37,444 bases of DNA from Candidatus Kaiserbacteria bacterium RIFCSPHIGHO2_02_FULL_49_16 (GCA_001781465.1 MFLD01000008.1:1-37444), one strand, 5' to 3'; positions 9,595 to 18,077 are shown, counted from the stretch's first letter. Made by a program: numbers and translations. The notes: generated by a model from the sequence alone, not told the origin.

Positions 9595-10779
9595 ATGTAC
9601 AACAACCTAAAACCAATTCTTGAATCAGAACTTGCCGCCGCGAAGGAAAACGGCACTTACAAGGTTGAGCGAGTGCTTGAATCGGCGCAGGGGCGCGAGA
9701 TTAAAGTGGGAAGGAAGAAATATCTGAATTTCTGCGCGAATAATTATCTCGGATTATCCGGAACGGAATTGTTAGAAAAAGCTTCCGAAAAGGCCGTCAA
9801 AAAGTGGGGATTCGGACTCGCTTCCGTGCGATTTATCTGCGGTACGCAGACTGTTCACAAAGATTTGGAACGAGCTGTTGCTGGGTTGGTGGGGGCGGAA
9901 GATGCCGTTTTATACTCTTCGTGTTTTATGGCCAATGTCGGCCTTTTTCAGACATTCTTTGGCGCGGAGGACGTGATAATAAGCGACGAATTAAACCACG
10001 CTTCCATAATTGATGCCGTGCGACTCTCCAAGGCGAGCAGGGAAATCTACAAGCACATGGACATGAATGATTTAGAAGAAAAACTCAAAGCGTCGGCTGG
10101 CAAACGCCTGCGCGTTATAGCGACCGATGGCGTGTACAGCATGGACGGCGACATCGCGCCCCTCAAAGAAATATGCGACTTGGCCGACAAATACGACGCG
10201 CTTGTCATGGTGGACGACGCGCACGCCACAGGTGTAATGGGGAAGAATGGCGGCGGAACGCCGGAGCATTGCGGAGTCGTCAGGCGAGTGGATTTTATTA
10301 CCGGCACCTTCGGCAAGGCGCTCGGAGGCGCGGGCGGTGCGTTTATCGCTACCCGCAAAGAAGCAGCGGAATACCTCCGCAATCGCTCGCGCGCCTATCT
10401 TTTCTCAAATTCATTGGACACGGCGGTTGCAGGCACATCGCTTTTCGTTATCAATCATCTGAAAAAACACCCGGAATTTCGCGAGAGATTATGGGAGAAC
10501 ACAAAACTTTTCCGCGAGCTTATGAAGAAAAACGGTTTCGCGGTGCCAAATGCGCAACATCCGATAACGCCCATCATGCTCGGCGATGAGAAAAAGGCGG
10601 TTGAAATGGCAAAAGCTCTTTTCGACGAGGGCATCTACGTCATCGGCTTCGCGTTTCCAGTCGTCCCTAAAGGCAAAGCGCGCATCCGCGTGCAGATTTC
10701 CGCGGCGCATACAAAAGAGGACATCGAATCGGCGGTTGAAAAATTCACCAAAGTCGGCAAGAAATTCGGCGTAGTCTAG
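9595..10779 (+). CDS. kbl: Glycine C-acetyltransferase / 2-amino-3-ketobutyrate CoA ligase (AONS family)
   Basis: FCANNYLGLSG, MVDDAHATGVMGKNGGGTPEHCGV, GTFGKALGGAGGAF; adjacent to threonine-dehydrogenase-like gene. Confidence 0.85.
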   Translation: MYNNLKPILESELAAAKENGTYKVERVLESAQGREIKVGRKKYLNFCANNYLGLSGTELLEKASEKAVKKWGFGLASVRFICGTQTVHKDLERAVAGLVGAEDAVLYSSCFMANVGLFQTFFGAEDVIISDELNHASIIDAVRLSKASREIYKHMDMNDLEEKLKASAGKRLRVIATDGVYSMDGDIAPLKEICDLADKYDALVMVDDAHATGVMGKNGGGTPEHCGVVRRVDFITGTFGKALGGAGGAFIATRKEAAEYLRNRSRAYLFSNSLDTAVAGTSLFVINHLKKHPEFRERLWENTKLFRELMKKNGFAVPNAQHPITPIMLGDEKKAVEMAKALFDEGIYVIGFAFPVVPKGKARIRVQISAAHTKEDIESAVEKFTKVGKKFGVV

Positions 10780-10793
10780 ATACGAGCGTTTTG

Positions 10794-10833
10794 GAGTTAC
10801 ACTAATTGTACATATGTACCATTAGTGTAACTC
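10794..10833. repeat. 40-bp near-perfect palindrome downstream of kbl
   Basis: GAGTTACACTAATTGTACATATGTACCATTAGTGTAACTC; 19 of 20 complementary pairs; no T-run. Confidence 0.9.
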
Positions 10834-10876
10834 TTCAGCATGACGCAGTTCCAAGGGGAATCCTTGGAGGGGGAGT

Positions 10877-10912
10877 AAAAAAAGGCCGGCGGAAATCCAA
10901 ATCCGTCGGCCT
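10877..10912 (-). terminator. Rho-independent-type terminator on the minus strand
   Basis: AGGCCGRCGGA stem (10883-10893 / 10902-10912); on the minus strand it is followed by TTTTTTT. Confidence 0.6.
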
Positions 10913-11249
10913 GGGGCTGTGACAAATGTCACTAAACAAATTGAATATTTGTTAGCCCTGCAGTAAGGAGCTTGTCTGTTATTAACCTAGCGGCACCTGT
11001 TAGCCGCTGGTACTGCTGAGAAGCAAGCATGAGCCCTTGTTCATGCGCCACTCCTTTCTCCTCCATCCAAATGGCGATCGCTTGACGGAGGAAACTGAAA
11101 CATATCACTCCGTTTTTTTTGTAAAGGATGGCGGCGCCCGCCCGCAGACTGTCGCAGGATGGACGCAGAATCACGCAGAAAGGGCGCGGACTTGCGCAGA
11201 TAATAAAAAGATTAAAAATTGAGCTCGAAGAGGTTGGTATAATGAGGCG

Positions 11250-11531
11250 ATGAAGTTCGGTTCGCCGTACGGAATCATCACGCTGACCGATGAACGAAAG
11301 GCACACATATTTTCCTTTCATCCAGACGTTATACGCTGTCTCCCTTTCTTCGCGGGCACGTTGGCAAATCCGGACATCACCGCCATCTCTGCGCATGACC
11401 CGACGGTCGTCATTTGTTATCGCTTTATTGCGCGCCGAAAGAAGTATCTTGCCCTTGTCATAAAGAATAGCTCCCGCCCTTTTGTACTGACTGCCTATCT
11501 TGCGAGAAAGCCAAAACAAGATATCCTGTAG
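11250..11531 (+). CDS. Small protein resembling BECR/RelE-like nuclease toxins
   Basis: ITLTDERKAHIFSFHPDV...KKYLALVIK...FVLTAYLARKPKQ pattern; coupled to the DUF2283-like ORF. Confidence 0.5.
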   Translation: MKFGSPYGIITLTDERKAHIFSFHPDVIRCLPFFAGTLANPDITAISAHDPTVVICYRFIARRKKYLALVIKNSSRPFVLTAYLARKPKQDIL

Positions 11532-11533
11532 CT

Positions 11534-11755
11534 ATGATTAAGTATTTTTACGATAAAGAAGCCGATGTGTTTTACTTCTCAAACGGCGCGCCGCGCGTGT
11601 CCGACGAGACAATCGAGGTTGGCGGCGATATTCTCATGCGTGTGAGCCCGCGCACGAAGAGCGTACGCGGTTTTACGATTTTCAACGCCTCTCGCCGCGC
11701 CCAAAGCGCGAAAATTCCCGCCTCGCTTCCGTTCTCGCTTGTCGCTACGGTTTAA
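11534..11755 (+). CDS. DUF2283-like small protein (putative antitoxin partner)
   Basis: MIKYFYDKEADVFYFSNG...RVSPRTKSVRGFTIFNASRR; starts 3 nt after the preceding ORF. Confidence 0.6.
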   Translation: MIKYFYDKEADVFYFSNGAPRVSDETIEVGGDILMRVSPRTKSVRGFTIFNASRRAQSAKIPASLPFSLVATV

Positions 11756-11796
11756 GTTCGCCTTGACTTTTTCCCCCACGGGTTTAGTATGCATAA

Positions 11797-11815
11797 AGCC
11801 CCGCGAGGGGTTTTT
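11797..11815 (+). terminator. Rho-independent terminator upstream of secE
   Basis: ccccgcgagggg followed by ttttt. Confidence 0.7.
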
Positions 11816-11873
11816 GATTAGGGGGCCATTTTCCCCTCTGTAAACTGTCGACTGTAAACTGTAAACTATCCCT

Positions 11874-12134
11874 ATGGGCTTTATACAATACCTCAAAGAC
11901 ACACGCGGTGAATTAAATCACGTCGCGTGGCCGACGCGCCTGCAGACAATCGTGTACACGATAATCGTCATTTTGCTTTCCATATTTATCGCCATGTACC
12001 TCGGTCTCTTTGATTACATTTTCACGACAAGCTTGAAAAACGCCCTTCAAATCTTACCCACCACTCCTCCCGTATCAATAGAAAATATCCAGTATTCCAC
12101 CACCACTCCCGTTTCCACCACAACCAACCCGTAA
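11874..12134 (+). CDS. secE: Preprotein translocase subunit SecE
   Basis: FIQYLKDTRGELNHVAWPTRLQTIVYTIIVIL; followed by nusG. Confidence 0.9.
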   Translation: MGFIQYLKDTRGELNHVAWPTRLQTIVYTIIVILLSIFIAMYLGLFDYIFTTSLKNALQILPTTPPVSIENIQYSTTTPVSTTTNP

Positions 12135-12172
12135 TTCTGTAAACTGTAAACTGTCGACTGTAAACTATCCCT

Positions 12173-12718
12173 ATGTCCAAACAAACACACGGTTCAGAGA
12201 GGAAATGGTACGCGATTCACACGTATTCTGGCTATGAAGACGCGGTAGCCCGTAATCTGAAACAGCGCATTGAGTCGTTCGGCATAAAAGACAAGATTTT
12301 TAATGTCGTTGTTCCGTCGGAAAAGAAAATCAAGATTAAGAACGGACGCAAAACGGAAGTGCGCGAGAAAGTTTTTCCGGGTTATGTGCTCGTGGAAATG
12401 ATTGCGACTGACGACGCGTGGAGCATCGTGCGAAACACCCCGCAGGTTACCGGATTCGTCGGCACTGCGAATCAAGCAGTTCCCTTGGAGCAAGATGAGG
12501 TAGATAAAATCTTGAAGCGTGCGGAGGGCGACACAGTACGACACGCAATTGACCTCGCTTTGGACGATGCAGTAATAATTGTTGATGGACCGTTTAAAGA
12601 TTTGGAAGGAAAAGTGGGAGAGATTGACGAAGAGCGAGGAAAGGTTAAGGTGTTAGTTCCAATGTTCTGCCGCGAGACGCCGGTGGAGCTGGAAGCAGAC
12701 CAGGTGCAGAGGGTTTAG
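12173..12718 (+). CDS. nusG: Transcription termination/antitermination factor NusG
   Basis: KWYAIHTYSGYEDAVARNLKQRI...VFPGYVLVEM...GPFKDLEGKVGEIDEERGKVKV. Confidence 0.97.
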   Translation: MSKQTHGSERKWYAIHTYSGYEDAVARNLKQRIESFGIKDKIFNVVVPSEKKIKIKNGRKTEVREKVFPGYVLVEMIATDDAWSIVRNTPQVTGFVGTANQAVPLEQDEVDKILKRAEGDTVRHAIDLALDDAVIIVDGPFKDLEGKVGEIDEERGKVKVLVPMFCRETPVELEADQVQRV

Positions 12719-12843
12719 GAAAATAAGGAGCGTAGCGACTATATTTTACTTAACCCCTCTCCAATTTTGAAACTTTGAATAAATATGCAATACTGTCGTT
12801 CCAAAGCACAAACAAAACTTATTGACATGAACTGCTGGGGTTC

Positions 12844-12899
12844 AAAATTTAGGCGGGTGTAAGATTTTCTAACTCGCTTCGCTCGTAACAAAATCTAAC
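12844..12899 (+). promoter_or_regulatory. rplK leader related to dapL leader
   Basis: AAAATTTAGGCGGGTGTAAGATTTTCTAACTCGCTTCGCTCGTAACAAAATCTAAC-ATG; compare minus strand 16181-16122. Confidence 0.55.
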
Positions 12900-13322
12900 A
12901 TGGCAAAAAAGGTAGTAAAACTTATTAAATTGCAGATTCCGGCTGGAGCCGCGACACCCGCTCCGCCAGTCGGAACCGCACTTGGTCCTGCGGGCGTGAA
13001 CATCGGCGAATTCGTCAATCAATTCAACACGAAGACAAAAGCGATGGCGGGGAATATTCTTCCGGTCTTGATGAAAGTATATAGCGACAGAAGTTTTGAT
13101 TTTATCGTCAAGAAACCGCCTGCATCACGGCTCATTCTTAAAGCCACGGGACTTGAAAAAGGGTCTGACAAACCGCACGCGAATAAAGTCGGCAAACTTA
13201 CCAACCAACAGCTTGAAGCGATTGCGAAGGAAAAAATGGAAGACTTGAACGCAAATAATCTGGAACAGGCGAAAAAAATAATCGCCGGCACCGCGCGCTC
13301 AATGGGCATAACCACAGGATAA
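12900..13322 (+). CDS. rplK: 50S ribosomal protein L11
   Basis: [35 protein letters not shown]. Confidence 0.98.
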   Translation: MAKKVVKLIKLQIPAGAATPAPPVGTALGPAGVNIGEFVNQFNTKTKAMAGNILPVLMKVYSDRSFDFIVKKPPASRLILKATGLEKGSDKPHANKVGKLTNQQLEAIAKEKMEDLNANNLEQAKKIIAGTARSMGITTG

Positions 13323-13370
13323 AAAGACCTCTAGGCAAATACCCGAGAATTTTTTGCTACCCCCGTCTTT

Positions 13371-13437
13371 CTTATAGGTATATTCCCTCCTTCGCATAAA
13401 GCTACGGGCGGACGCGGCGCGCGAATATGCCTATAAG
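13371..13437. repeat. 14-bp imperfect inverted repeat with 39-nt loop
   Basis: cttataggtatatt (13371-13384) and aatatgcctataag (13424-13437), one G.T position. Confidence 0.75.
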
Positions 13438-13459
13438 GATGTGCCCTGTACTGCGTTTA

Positions 13460-13495
13460 AACTATTGTCTAATTCGTGAGAATTAGACAATAGTT
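13460..13495. terminator. Perfect 15-bp hairpin between convergent rplK and lysA (possible terminator)
   Basis: AACTATTGTCTAATT-CGTGAG-AATTAGACAATAGTT. Confidence 0.6.
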
Positions 13496-13539
13496 CGGAT
13501 AAGAAAAGAGACAAAAAGGAAAGTGTCAGGTAGCGCACA

Positions 13540-14778
13540 CTAAAACTTCAGCGTTGCGAAATAGTCTTCAGATGTCTCCGCTCGGCGGATCATTTTGAGC
13601 TGACCATCAGCCGACATCAGAAATTCCGCCGAGCGTAATTTCCCGTTGTAGTTGAAGCCCATCGCGTGGCCGTGCGCGCCAGCGTCGTGGAACACCACGA
13701 TGTCTTCCGGCTCCATTTCGGGCAGTTTTCTGTCAATCGCGAACTTGTCGTTGTTCTCGCAGAGGGAACCGACCACGTCGTAAATTTGGTTTTTCGGCTC
13801 GTTTTCTTTGCCAAGAACGGTGATGTAGTGGTACGCGCCATACATTGCCGGGCGCATCAAGTTTGCCATAGATGCGTCTAAACCGACGTATTTTTTATAC
13901 GTTTCTTTGATGTGACGGACAGTAGAAACGAGATAGCCGTGGGGACCGGTGATGTAGCGCCCGTATTCCGTGAATATTTTCGTCGGAGCCATCAAGTTTT
14001 TATGTACCGCATCTTCGTAAAGTTCACGGATGCCGGCCGATATTGCCTTAATATCGATGGATTTTTCTTCGGGTCGATAGGAAATCCCTAATCCTCCGCC
14101 AAGGTTAATGAATTCAAGCTCCACACCAGCTTTCTCGCGTACCTCATGCGCCAGCGAAAAGAGCATTCTAGCCGTCTCAACGAAATAATCTTCCCGTAAC
14201 TCGTTGGAAACAAGCATAGTGTGCAGGCCGAATCGTTTTATGCCTTTTTTCTTGGCGATTGCGTACGATTCCAGTACCTGCTCCTTGGTCATTCCGAACT
14301 TGGCCTCGGCGGGATTGCCAATGATTCGATTTCCTCCGCGCAGCGGCCCCGGGTTGTATCGGAATGAAAGTATTTTAGGAAGACCCGCGCTTTTCTCCAG
14401 GAATTCTATGTGCCTTATGTCGTCAAGATTGATTATTGCTCCCAGTTTGCGCGCTTTCACAAATTCATCCCTAGGCGTATCGTTCGAGCTGAACATAATG
14501 TTCTCGCCTGTAATGCCCGCGCGTTCCGAAAGTTGAAGTTCCGGCAATGAACTGCAGTCGGCGCCGGAACCTTCTTCTTTAACAATCTCTAGAATGGCGG
14601 GATTGGGCGTGGCTTTGACAGCGAAGTATTGCTTAAACCCCTCGTTCCACGAAAAGTTTTCAACAAGCTCGCGCGCGGTCTGCCGAATCCCGGCTTCGTC
14701 ATAAATATAAAAAGGCGTCGGGTGTTTTTTGGACAACTCTTGAATCTGCTCTTTTGTGAACGGAAGTCTTTTTGTCAT
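13540..14778 (-). CDS. lysA: Diaminopimelate decarboxylase
   Basis: PTPFYIYDEAGIRQTARELVENF, YFAVKATPNPAILEIVKEEGSGADCSS, FINLGGGLGISY; starts possible at 14778 or 14784. Confidence 0.9.
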   Translation of the reverse strand: MTKRLPFTKEQIQELSKKHPTPFYIYDEAGIRQTARELVENFSWNEGFKQYFAVKATPNPAILEIVKEEGSGADCSSLPELQLSERAGITGENIMFSSNDTPRDEFVKARKLGAIINLDDIRHIEFLEKSAGLPKILSFRYNPGPLRGGNRIIGNPAEAKFGMTKEQVLESYAIAKKKGIKRFGLHTMLVSNELREDYFVETARMLFSLAHEVREKAGVELEFINLGGGLGISYRPEEKSIDIKAISAGIRELYEDAVHKNLMAPTKIFTEYGRYITGPHGYLVSTVRHIKETYKKYVGLDASMANLMRPAMYGAYHYITVLGKENEPKNQIYDVVGSLCENNDKFAIDRKLPEMEPEDIVVFHDAGAHGHAMGFNYNGKLRSAEFLMSADGQLKMIRRAETSEDYFATLKF

Positions 14779-14904
14779 ACCCATACACTAAGTTTGCCGT
14801 AATTCTGTGCCGAAGCAATTCCAGCACGGTTAGGCATCTCTCCAATTGTTGCAAAGTTATCCATAGTGATTTTATTCATGAGAGGCGACGGCAAACTTAA
14901 TGTC
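14778..14904 (-). promoter_or_regulatory. Long inverted-repeat leader abutting the lysA start
   Basis: acggcaaacttaatgt (14888-14903) complementary to acactaagtttgccgt (14785-14800); inner GTGC/GCAC hairpin. Confidence 0.6.
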
Positions 14905-14918
14905 TGGGTCATAAGCGT

Positions 14919-16121
14919 CTATTTTGCAATGGTACCAAAGTTTTCACGAATGGAGCGCACCGCTTTTTCTATATCTTCTCTATGTCCGAACGCGGATATC
15001 CGCATGTACCCCTCGCCGCTATTTCCAAATGCCACTCCGGGAGTCGTAATTACATGGGCCTTGGTCAGGAATTCATCAAACAATTCCCATGATGAGGTTC
15101 CTTCTGGGCATTTTAGCCAGATGTACGGGGCATTTACTCCGCCGAAAACGTTGAAGCCGACACTCTCGAGCGCCTCGCGGATGATGCGCGCGTTTTCCAT
15201 GTAGTACGCAACTTGTTGGTGGGTTTGTTTTTGTCCCAGGGGTGAGAGAACAGCCATTCCTCCTTCTTGAACAATGTTTGACGCGCCGTTAAACATCGTC
15301 ATCTGCCTTCGGTTCCAATATTGATTCAAGACGCCCTCTGTGCCATCTTCAGCAATCAAAGATTTAGGCACAATGCTCCAGCCAAGGCGCACTCCGGTAA
15401 AGCCGGCCGATTTAGAGAAACTTTGTATCTCGATTGCGCACTGTTTCGCGCCCTCAATCTCGTAAATGCTTTTCGGCATCGTTGGGCCATTTATGTATTC
15501 AGAATATGCCGCGTCAAAAATAATTATTGATTTGTTTTTCCGCGCGTAGTCCACGAACGATTTCAATTGCGCATGCGTTGCGACGGCGCCGGTGGGATTA
15601 TTCGGACTGCAAAGAATCAAGACATCGACTTTTTCTTTGGGTATAGCGGGAATAAAGCCATTTTTCTCCGAGCATTCCATGTACATGATATTCCTTCCTG
15701 TGATAAGAGCGGAATCGCGATACGCGGGGTATACGGGGTCGCTTATCGCAATCAAACTCGCGCCAGAAAAGAGCGACAAGATATTGCCGCAATCGCTTTT
15801 TGCGCCGTCGCTCACGAACACCTCCTCGGGCTCAATGCCGATATTTCGTTTTCCGTACCACTCTGAGATAGCCTTCCGCAGGCGAGTGTCTCCCTGCTCA
15901 TCGCCGTACCCTCTGTAAGTTTCTCGTTTGCTCAATTTTTCCACGCCCTCGCGGAGGCCAGCAATAACGGCGGGAACTAAGGGCTCGGATGTATCGCCAA
16001 TGCCAAGCTTGACAATTTCAATCCCAGGATTCTCGTCAATAAACGGTTTCGCCCGCTTTAATGCTTCGGCGGAGAAATATCGTTCAGAAACGTTTTTAAA
16101 ATTGGGGTTAACTTTTGCCAT
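14919..16121 (-). CDS. dapL: LL-diaminopimelate aminotransferase
   Basis: VKLGIGDTSEPLVPAVIAGLREGVEKL...YRGYGDEQGDTRLRKAIS; PLP Lys context QSFSKSAGFTGVRLGW. Confidence 0.9.
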   Translation of the reverse strand: MAKVNPNFKNVSERYFSAEALKRAKPFIDENPGIEIVKLGIGDTSEPLVPAVIAGLREGVEKLSKRETYRGYGDEQGDTRLRKAISEWYGKRNIGIEPEEVFVSDGAKSDCGNILSLFSGASLIAISDPVYPAYRDSALITGRNIMYMECSEKNGFIPAIPKEKVDVLILCSPNNPTGAVATHAQLKSFVDYARKNKSIIIFDAAYSEYINGPTMPKSIYEIEGAKQCAIEIQSFSKSAGFTGVRLGWSIVPKSLIAEDGTEGVLNQYWNRRQMTMFNGASNIVQEGGMAVLSPLGQKQTHQQVAYYMENARIIREALESVGFNVFGGVNAPYIWLKCPEGTSSWELFDEFLTKAHVITTPGVAFGNSGEGYMRISAFGHREDIEKAVRSIRENFGTIAK

Positions 16122-16206
16122 GTCTTAGATTTAATTAGTAAGCGAAGCGAGCTTAGTAAATCTTAGACCCGCCCAAATTTTTCGGATTACAGAAAAATTT
16201 AGGTGG
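16122..16206 (-). promoter_or_regulatory. Two-hairpin leader of dapL
   Basis: AAATTTTTC/GAAAAATTT hairpin, then GTCTAAGATTTA...TAAATCTAAGAC directly before ATG; related to the rplK leader. Confidence 0.5.
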
Positions 16207-16326
16207 GGAAAGAACTTGTAATTCACTATGCTCATCGGCAAACGAGGTGAGAGAAATGAAAACAGGTTTTCATTTCCGAGCGAGTGCTGCCGATATAAAG
16301 TATTCATACTTTCTATAACAATTTCT

Positions 16327-17217
16327 TTATATCAGCCCCAATGTTTTCAGGCATCTTTTCAGTTTCGGTTTGTTTTGTTTTTCCATCTGGACTAGCGGCA
16401 ACCTGAAAGATTCCTCGATGAGTCCCATCATGGAGAGGGCGGTTTTTACGGGAATCGGGTTGGATTCGATGAAGTTAATATCCATGAGTGGCAATAACCG
16501 AAGATGAATTTCCCGCGCTTTTTTCCAGTTGCCGGCGAGTGCCTCTTGGCATAGCTCTCCGAACTCTCTCGGTACTTCGTTGGCTACTACGCTTATGCAT
16601 CCGCGTGCTCCAATTTTCATCGCCGAAAATGTAATAGCGTCATCTCCGGATAGGGTAATAAATCCTTTCCGCGCGCCCTTAATGATGTCCCGCACTTGGT
16701 CGATATTGCCTGATGCCTCTTTCACGGCTACTACGCCGGGAACTTCTTTAGAGATTCGAATTATAGTGTTCGGCAAAACGTTGGAGCCGGTTCTAGACGG
16801 TACGTTGTAGAGAATGATTGGCAGATTAACGGCTTCTACGATCGCTCTGTAATGAGCTACTAAGCCGTTAGGGGTCGGTTTGTTGTAGAAAGGTGTGACA
16901 TGCAATAGTCCGTCCACTCCCTGCGCCTGCGCGATTTTCGACAGCGCGATTGCTCGCGCGGTGTTGTTGGAACCGGCACCGGCAATGACCGGCACATAGC
17001 CGCCGATTTCTTTCACCGCGCATTTGATGACCGAGGCGTATTCTTTGTCGTTCAAAGTAACCGCCTCTCCCGTGGAACCGCAGGGGACAATGCCATTGAT
17101 ACCGGCGTCCAATTGACGCCTGATCAATCTTCTGAAAGCGAGGAAATCCACCGCGCCTTTTTTTGTGAACGGCGTGACGATAGCAGTCAATGCTCCTTGT
17201 AGAACAAGTTTCGCCAT
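16327..17217 (-). CDS. dapA: 4-hydroxy-tetrahydrodipicolinate synthase
   Basis: LQGALTAIVTPFTKKGAVDFLAFRRLIRRQLDAGINGIVPCGSTGEAVTL; LPIILYNVPSRTGSN; VKEASGN. Confidence 0.95.
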   Translation of the reverse strand: MAKLVLQGALTAIVTPFTKKGAVDFLAFRRLIRRQLDAGINGIVPCGSTGEAVTLNDKEYASVIKCAVKEIGGYVPVIAGAGSNNTARAIALSKIAQAQGVDGLLHVTPFYNKPTPNGLVAHYRAIVEAVNLPIILYNVPSRTGSNVLPNTIIRISKEVPGVVAVKEASGNIDQVRDIIKGARKGFITLSGDDAITFSAMKIGARGCISVVANEVPREFGELCQEALAGNWKKAREIHLRLLPLMDINFIESNPIPVKTALSMMGLIEESFRLPLVQMEKQNKPKLKRCLKTLGLI

Positions 17218-17218
17218 A

Positions 17219-17959
17219 TTATTTTATGCCGTGCGCTTTCAGAACGTCATCAAAAATAAATAACCCTTTTTTACCATGGATGAATTCAGCGGCTAGGATG
17301 GCACCCCGTGCGAAGCCCTGCCTGTTGTGCGCGGAGTGAGAGATGGATACCTCGTCGGCACTGCTGTCGAAAATTACTTTGTGGAATCCGGGATTAACTC
17401 CCCCGCGCACAGACGCAAAATGCAATTCTTCCGGGCGGATTTTTCTGTCGAGCCGAGCGGTCTGAAGGGTCGTTTTAATTTTGGAATTCTGAAGTATTTC
17501 TTGCGCGGTTCGCAGAGCCGTTCCCGATGGGCTGTCTTTTTTCCCGGCGTGGTGAATTTCAAATCCCGACACATCGTATTCTTTGAATGCGGAAAATAGT
17601 TTTGTCGCGTTGGCCACTGCGCGAAAGAAAATGTTTGCTCCAATAGAGAAATTCTGCCCGTAAATAAGGCCAATTCCGCTGTCGCGCACGATTTTCTCTA
17701 CTTCAGGCAGATGCTCCTGCCATCCAGTGGTTCCCACGACCATGTTTTTTCCCGCTTTTGCTATTGTCCTTATATCGTTCATCACAATTTCAGGCGATGT
17801 GAAATCAATTACAACATCAGCAGTTTCGAATCCAGCAACATCTATCGTGTCTTCAGGTTCTTTGAGGCCGATGATTGAAATATTGTGCGTACCATCAGCT
17901 CGAACAAGCCGCTCGATTTCTGTACCCATATTTCCATATCCTAGTAATCCGATGTTCAT
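17219..17959 (-). CDS. dapB: 4-hydroxy-tetrahydrodipicolinate reductase
   Basis: NIGLLGYGNMGTEIERLV; EIHHAGKKDSPSGTAL; ATG 17959 preferred over ORF-track start 17995. Confidence 0.92.
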   Translation of the reverse strand: MNIGLLGYGNMGTEIERLVRADGTHNISIIGLKEPEDTIDVAGFETADVVIDFTSPEIVMNDIRTIAKAGKNMVVGTTGWQEHLPEVEKIVRDSGIGLIYGQNFSIGANIFFRAVANATKLFSAFKEYDVSGFEIHHAGKKDSPSGTALRTAQEILQNSKIKTTLQTARLDRKIRPEELHFASVRGGVNPGFHKVIFDSSADEVSISHSAHNRQGFARGAILAAEFIHGKKGLFIFDDVLKAHGIK

Positions 17960-18077
17960 CCCGTTAGAAGTAGGAAGCTCGCGCTTCCGACTCAATGTTT
18001 AGATTCTGTAATAAATCGACCATTACAAATAATGCCGAGAACTCCTGACATTCATAACTTCCGCAACTTCTAACTGG
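17957..18077 (-). promoter_or_regulatory. Leader element of dapB (candidate cis-regulatory RNA, copy D)
   Basis: Minus strand: CCAGTTAGAAGT-tgc-GGAAG ... GGAAGCgcgaGCTTCC-t-ACTTCTAACGGG-ATG. Confidence 0.6.

Noticed and set aside
10932-11519. 195-aa minus-strand ORF
   Set aside because: Its N-terminal half is antisense to the better-supported 11250-11531 ORF. The C-terminal about 45-60 aa ahead of a minus-strand terminator could be a small gene, but no start or homology is convincing.
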